From: Chara braunii
Lineage: Eukaryota; Streptophyta; Charophyceae; Charales; Characeae
DNA: 23,307 bases
Assembly: GCA_003427395.1 (NCBI GenBank)
Contig: BFEA01000073.1
Location: 1,247,401 to 1,270,707, forward strand
Direction of reading: 5' to 3'
Shown here: one piece after another, positions 18,925 to 23,307 of the stretch
Position numbering within the stretch: the stretch's first letter is position 1
How the letters are laid out: every line of letters begins with the position of its first letter
Notes under the pieces: model-generated
Seen by the model: the letters and a program-made list of their open reading frames with translations, nothing else
Told to the model about the DNA's origin: nothing
The model's database searches: none
Program-made: the position numbers and the translations under genes

Positions 18925-19938
18925 ATCAGAAGTGCCTGCCCTGTTCCTGTACTCGTCGCTAAGGAGCAAGAAGTTTACTACAAGCGGGAACGAGAGTTGA
19001 TAAGGCAGATGCGAGAGGATGCACAGAATGGGCCATGTCGTATCACTCCTGAGACAGAAAAGACGCTGATTATAGGGGAGCCCGGCTTCCTTACGGCGCA
19101 AGAGGAGAAGCTTATGGTGGAAACCATAAGAGGAAGGCATACTGCTTATGCCTTCCATGATGATGAACGGGGCCATCTGGACATGGATAGAATCCCGATG
19201 ATTAGGATACATACCGTTCCCCACGAGCCATGAAACTTGCGGGGTGCGCGGTATCCTAATCCTGCTGATGAAGAAAAGGTAGTTAGCTACCTTGATGAAA
19301 AAATTTGTACGCACGTATCAGACTACTCAAGTGGACCATATGCATCCCCTTGGTTTTGTTTCGTCAAACCAAACGAGACCTTGAGGTGGGTACAGGATTT
19401 GCAGCGCCTGAATGCTGTAACTGTGAGAGATGCAGGTGGTCTCCCTAACGCAGATGCGCTTTCAGAGGCATGTGCAGGAAGAGCCACCATATCTCTCATA
19501 GACTTGTATTCTGGTTAGGACCAGTTTCCTGTTTACCCCTCTGATAGGCCGATGACGGCGATGCATACCCCTCAAGGGTTAATTGATATGAACGTCGCAC
19601 CACAGGGGTGGACAAATGCGGTTGCTATGGTCCAGCGGCACATGGTGAGGGCAATGCAACCAGTAAGCCCTCACATTACTCAGCCTTACATTGACGATCT
19701 GGCCGTAAAGGGCCCTAAGGAGAAGAATGAGCAGGAGGTGGTGCCAGGGGTTAAACGTTTTTTCTGGAACCATGTGCAAGATTTGTGCAGGGTCCTAGAC
19801 TTGCTAAAGGAGCACAACCTTACTGCAAAAGGGTTAAAGTCAAGGCACTGCATGAGCGGGACCACTATCTTGGGGTTTGTGTGCGACAAGAAGGGTCGTC
19901 GACCAGATGCTAAGAAAACCAATAAGATTCTCGAATGA
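18925..19938 (+). pseudogene. Reverse transcriptase pseudogene, plus strand
   Basis: This is in frame with the protease after TAG 18922. The N-terminal part contains EPGFLTAQEEKLMVETIRG and the entry motif PMIRIHTVPHEP; TGA at 19231 stands where relatives have Trp. Next come ASPWFCFVKPNETLRWVQDL, then the catalytic Asp in SLIDLYSG followed by TAG at 19516. The segment VAPQGWTNAVAMVQRHM leads to the catalytic YIDD at 19687-19698 (QPYIDDLAVKG). The connection segment with TTILGFVCDKKGR follows, and TGA at 19936 again falls where Trp would be expected. All catalytic aspartates are present. RNase H does not follow, since homology ends near 19970. Confidence 0.85.
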
Positions 19939-19954
19939 GGCGTGCCCACGTTGC

Positions 19955-19989
19955 CCAAGTGAGCTCATATGAGCACTTCTCTCACTTGG
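19955..19989. repeat. Nested inverted repeat at the end of the RT homology
   Basis: CCAAGTGAG (19955-19963) is the exact reverse complement of CTCACTTGG (19981-19989). Inside lies the 12-bp palindrome GCTCATATGAGC (19963-19974). It sits where RT similarity stops, so it may mark a junction. Confidence 0.6.
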
Positions 19990-20304
19990 AGTGAGGAGAG
20001 GGGAATCCCTGCCAGTTGGACTAGTGTGAGGAGCTCTAAAGGCTGGTGGTAGTGAGGCTGGTCTGGGAAGGTGATCCACCATAACCCTCAGGCTGTGAGG
20101 AAGAGGGAAAGACTAGGAGTCTTATTAACCCTCCTAGAGGGAAGGACTCCATAGCCATAGTGATTGAACCTTGCAATCATCAGGAAGGGACCGAAGAGGA
20201 GAAGTGGTGAAGGCTTGAGGAGGAAGGGAGCCATAGCTAATTGAAGGAGAAAAGCATCATCAAGAGTGACACTTCAATTCCAAGATATTAATCAGTTGGG
20301 TAGA
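19971..20304. other. Purine-rich stretch without a recognised gene
   Basis: Rich in GAGG, GGAAG and GTGAG words on the top strand. No long open frame with domain character and no RNA gene are seen. It separates the truncated RT from the pyrimidine microsatellite. Confidence 0.5.
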
Positions 20305-20460
20305 AAGAAGAAGACTCTTCTTCTCTTTTTCCTTCTTCTCCTTCTTCTTCCCTCTCTTCTTCTTCTTCTTCTCCTTCCTCTTCTTCTTCTTTTTCTTCCC
20401 GTTTACTTATTCTTTTTCTTCTTTTTCTTCCTCTTCTTCTTCACCTTCCTCCTCTCCCCT
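20305..20460. repeat. TTC/CTT microsatellite
   Basis: Almost uninterrupted TTC trinucleotides with CTC and TTTTC interruptions. The frame through it gives poly-Leu or poly-Phe and is not a gene. Homopurine-homopyrimidine tracts of this kind can form triplex DNA. Confidence 0.9.
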
Positions 20461-21087
20461 TCCTTCTCCTACGCCTCCAATGATCTTTTATCTACATTCC
20501 CTTTTTCTTCTTCTTCATCATCTCTCTCTCCATAGGAACTTTCCAAAGCTTAAAGTAGATGGTAAGAGGTTTTTTCACTAGTAATGGTATTCCCATGGAC
20601 TCATCCTACACTTCCTTATGAATCGCCATTTCCCACCTTGTGATTTCATGCATTAGAGTGAATTTTACTCACTCCCCTCTCACTTTCTTTCTATTTCTTC
20701 ACTTAGTAGTAGCAAATCACAACTCTTATTTGTGCTTGTTCTAGTATTTTGATGATGTTTTCCTCTTGTTTAGTCTATTTCTTCACTCCGATGTGAATCG
20801 TCACTGCCCACCTTGTGATTTCATGCATTGAAACTCACTCTCCTCTCACTTTCTCTCCATTTCTTCACTTAGGAGGAAATCGCAACTCTTGTTTGTGCTT
20901 GTTCTAGTGTTTTCATGATGCTTTTCTCTTGTTTAGTCCATTGGTTCAGTTTCATGTGAATCGTCACTTCCCACCTTGTGATCTCATACACTCACTCTCC
21001 TCTCACTTTCTCTCCATTTCTTCAGTTAAGAGGAAATTGCAACTCTTGTTTGTGTTTGTTTTAGCGTTTTGATGATGTTTTCCTCTT
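20457..21087. repeat. 631-bp segment duplicated in tandem (first copy)
   Basis: The text starting at 20457 with CCTTCCTTCTCCTA and CCTCCAATGATCT, then AGGAACTTTCCAAAGCTTA and TTTTTTCACTAGTAATGGTA, recurs at 21088 and onward with an offset of 631 bp. The leader of about 170 bp is not part of the ordinary monomer. It appears in the array only at these two places. Confidence 0.85.
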
Positions 21088-22720
21088 CCCTTCCTTCTCC
21101 TAGTCCTCCAATGATCTCTCATCTACATTCCCTTTTTCTTCTTCTTCATCATATCTCTCTTCACAGGAACTTTCCAAAGCTTAGAGTAGATGGTAGCAGG
21201 TTTTTTCACTAGTAATGGTATCCCCATGGACTCATCCTCCACTTCCTCATGAATCGCCGCTTCCCACTTTGTGATTTCATACACTAGAGTGAGTTTTACT
21301 CACTCTTCTCTCATTTTCTCTCCATGTTTCCACTTAGTAGGAAATCACAAGTCTTGTTTGTACTTGTTCTAATGTTTTGATAATGTTTTCCTTTTATTTA
21401 GTCCGTTTTTTCACTCCCATGTGAATCGTCACTTCCCACCTTGTGATTTCATGTATTAGAGTGAGATTGACCTATGCTCCTCTCACTTTCTCTCCATTTC
21501 TTCATTTAGGAGGAAATCACAACTCTTGTTTGTGTTCGTTCTAGTGTGTTGATGATGTTTTCGTCTTGTTTAGTCCATTGCTTCACTCCCATGTGAATCG
21601 CCACTTCCCACCTTGTGATTCCATGCATTAGAGTGAGTTTTACTCACTCCCCTCTCACTTTCTTTCCATTTCTTCACTTAGTAACAAATCTCAACTCTTG
21701 TTTGTGCTCGTTCTAGTGTTTTGATGATGTTTTTCTCTTGTTTAGTCAATTTCTTTACTCCGATGTGAATTGTCACTTCCCACTTTGTGATTTCATACAT
21801 TAGAGTGAGTTTCATTCACTCTCCTCTTACTTTCTCGCCATTTCTTCACTTAAGAGGAAATCGCAACTCTTGTTTGTGCTTGTTCTAGTGTTTTGATGAT
21901 GTTTTCCTCTTGTTTAATCCATTTCTTCACTCTCATGTGAATCGTCACTTCCCACCTTGTGATTTCATGCATTAGAGTGAGTTTCACTCACTCTACTTTC
22001 AGTTTCTCTTCATTTCCTCACTTAGGAGGAAATCGCAACTCTTATTTGTGCTTGTTCTAGTGTTTTGATGATGTTCTCCTCTTGTTTAGTCCATTTCCTC
22101 ACTCACATGTGAAACCTCACTTCCAACCTTGTGATTTCATGCATTAGAGTGAGTTTTACTCTCTCTCCTCTTACTTTCTCTCAATTTCTTCACTTAGGAG
22201 CAAATCGCAACTCTTNTTTGTGCTTGTTCTAGTGTTTTGATGATGTTCTCCTCTTGTTTAATCCATGTCCTCACTCCCATGTGAATCGCAATTTTCCACC
22301 TTGTGATTTCATGCATTAGAGTGAGCTTCACTCACTTTCCTCTTACTTTCTCTTCATTTCTTCACTGAGGAGGAAATCGCAACTTTTGCTTTTGCTTGTT
22401 TTAGTGTTTCGATGATGTTTTCCTATTTTTTAGTCCATTTCTTTAGTCCCATGTGATTGTCACTTCCCTTGTGATTTCATGCATTAGAGTGAGTTTCACT
22501 CACTCTCCTCCCACTTTCTCTCAATTTCTTCACTTAGGAGAAAATCACAACTCTTGTTTGTGTTTGTTCTAGTGTTTTCATGATGCTTTTCTCTTCTTTA
22601 GTCCATAGGTTAACTCCCATGTGAATCGCCACTTCCCTTTCACTCATCCTCCTCTCACTTTCTCTCAATTTCTTCACTTAGTGGCAAATCACAATTTTGA
22701 TTTGTGTTTGATCTATTGTC
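20457..22720. repeat. 172-bp satellite array, about 11-12 monomers
   Basis: The marker GTGATTTCATGCATTAGAG or a close variant starts at 20640, 20815, 20978, 21271, 21443, 21615, 21787, 21959, 22131, 22303 and 22471. Six successive intervals from 21271 to 22303 are exactly 172 bp; others are 175, 163, 293 and 168. Each monomer has a conserved order of words: TGTGAATCGTCACTTCCCA, the marker, GAGTGAGTTTCACTCACTC (a 7-bp stem), CCATTTCTTCACTTAGGAGG, CAACTCTTGTTTGTGCTTG and GTTTTGATGATGTTTTCC. The last copy is cut short near 22640-22720. One unresolved base lies at 22216. A monomer of about 170 bp is typical of plant centromeric or heterochromatic satellites. Location and function are not known from sequence alone. 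Confidence 0.93.
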
Positions 22721-22749
22721 TGGATGATTTTTTACTATTGCCTTGTTCA

Positions 22750-23000
22750 TTTCATGCACTTGGTAATAGTCCGATTCATCCTTGTTTGTTTCATCACTCA
22801 CATGCATGTGTTCTCTCTAGTCACACTCTTACTTTGTCAATTTCATGCTCTTGGTGATTGTCCGATTCATACTTGGTTGTTCCACTGGTTATATGCATGA
22901 GTTCTCACTAGTCACACTTTCATTTTGTCAATTTCATGCATTTGGTAATAATCGGATTCATCCTTGTTTGTTCCATTACTCACATGCATATGTTCTCACC
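22750..23000. repeat. 91-bp tandem repeat, three copies
   Basis: Units start with TTTCATGC at 22750, 22841 and 22932, exactly 91 bp apart. Each contains TGGTAATAGTCCGATTCAT (or a variant), CTTGTTTGTTCCA and TGTTCTCACTAGTCACAC. The first copy holds the 12-bp palindrome CACATGCATGTG (22799-22810). The third copy is interrupted at about 23000 by the GC-rich block. Confidence 0.93.
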
Positions 23001-23307
23001 AGGGTTGTTGAGCCCCGGCCCCGGGGCCCTGGCGGGGGTCCGGGGGTGGGCACCCTCAACCCCGGCTCCGGACCCCTCCCCCCAAAAAAAGAAAAAAAAA
23101 ATTCAAAAAAAATTCAAAAAAAATAGTGGGGGGTGCGCAGCGAAAGCGCGCACCACATGGGCTAAACCCCAAAAATGGGGTTTTATGCCCTACCCCGGAA
23201 ACCCCCCTCCGGGGCCACACCCACCACTCGTGGGACCGAGGTAGCTGTTGGTGCGGGGCCGGGGGCGGGACCAACAGCCGACGGGGGCGGGGTTGAGTGT
23301 TGGCGGG
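23001..23307. other. GC-rich block with serial stem-loops, cut by the window edge
   Basis: The sequence changes abruptly from AT-rich satellite to GC-rich DNA. Potential stems: palindrome GGCCCCGGGGCC (23017-23028); 23035-23043 with 23068-23076 (9 bp); 23132-23138 with 23148-23154 closing a GC-GAAA-GC tip; 23164-23170 with 23177-23183 (7 bp); 23193-23199 with 23208-23214 (7 bp); 23220-23224 with 23230-23234 (5 bp); 23244-23252 with 23270-23278 (9 bp). An A-rich stretch at 23084-23123 separates the first two from the rest. No coding region is recognised. It may be the end of another mobile element or a structured noncoding RNA. Confidence 0.55.

Larger units (their letters stand above)
17464..19970 (+). 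mobile_element. Ty3-like retroelement fragment, plus strand
   Basis: It carries a charged linker, an aspartic protease with an intact DTG, and RT with an intact YIDD. The whole stretch stays in one frame; it is interrupted only by nonsense codons at 18922 (TAG), 19231 (TGA), 19516 (TAG) and 19936 (TGA), with no frameshift. No Gag domain is recognised upstream, and RNase H and integrase are absent downstream, so both ends seem truncated. It belongs to the same lineage as the minus-strand element but is clearly diverged from it. Confidence 0.82.

Noticed and set aside
20266-20535. 89-codon frame rich in Leu and Phe
   Set aside because: It is a translation of the TTC microsatellite.
20457-22720. 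CRISPR-like regular repeats
   Set aside because: The whole 172-bp unit is repeated with no unique spacers, and the context is eukaryotic, so it is satellite DNA.
22845-23274. Short open frames over the 91-bp repeats and the GC-rich block
   Set aside because: They cross repeat boundaries and are made of Pro/Gly/Lys low-complexity sequence.

Overview
The window looks like nuclear repeat-rich DNA of a streptophyte (plant or charophyte alga). The support is a chromodomain Ty3/gypsy (chromovirus) retrotransposon, two further Ty3-like elements of another lineage, a short TTTAGGG-type telomere-like motif, long tandem satellites, and unresolved bases at 18620 and 22216. A Chara-like alga is my guess from the style of the retroelement proteins; it is an inference and no database was consulted. 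I see no intact single-copy host gene and no tRNA or rRNA. Everything with recognisable coding content is broken by nonsense codons or frameshifts.

Layout. 1-1604: noncoding leader with a CT-rich tract, AT-rich DNA, four copies of a ~40 bp palindromic repeat and a telomere-like motif. 1605-8356 (+): decayed chromovirus in the order Gag, protease, RT, RNase H, integrase, chromodomain. 8357-9590: noncoding, perhaps the 3' end of that element. 9591-9822: a 63 bp inverted repeat with a 106 bp loop, whose right arm is the start of the next coding region. 9766-12629 (+): a decayed multi-segment gene of unknown family, with a possible DNA-methylase-like segment, a Trp-rich conserved segment, a Gly/Pro/Ser minisatellite and acidic runs. 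About 12705-16736 (-): a decayed Ty3-like element (Gag, protease, RT start). 16737-17463: unexplained spacer. 17464-19970 (+): part of a second element of the same lineage, facing away from the first and open in one frame apart from nonsense codons. 19971-20300: unexplained. 20305-20460: TTC-rich microsatellite. 20457-22720: 172 bp satellite array. 22750-23000: three 91 bp repeats. 23001-23307: GC-rich block packed with stem-loops.

The genes do not form one pathway. They are layers of insertions: each retroelement once carried its own capsid protein and enzymes for copying and integration, and the chromodomain would have steered the first one to modified histones. The least explained pieces are the 9766-12629 gene with its inverted-repeat 5' end, the 172 bp satellite next to a 91 bp satellite, and the stem-loop block at the right edge.
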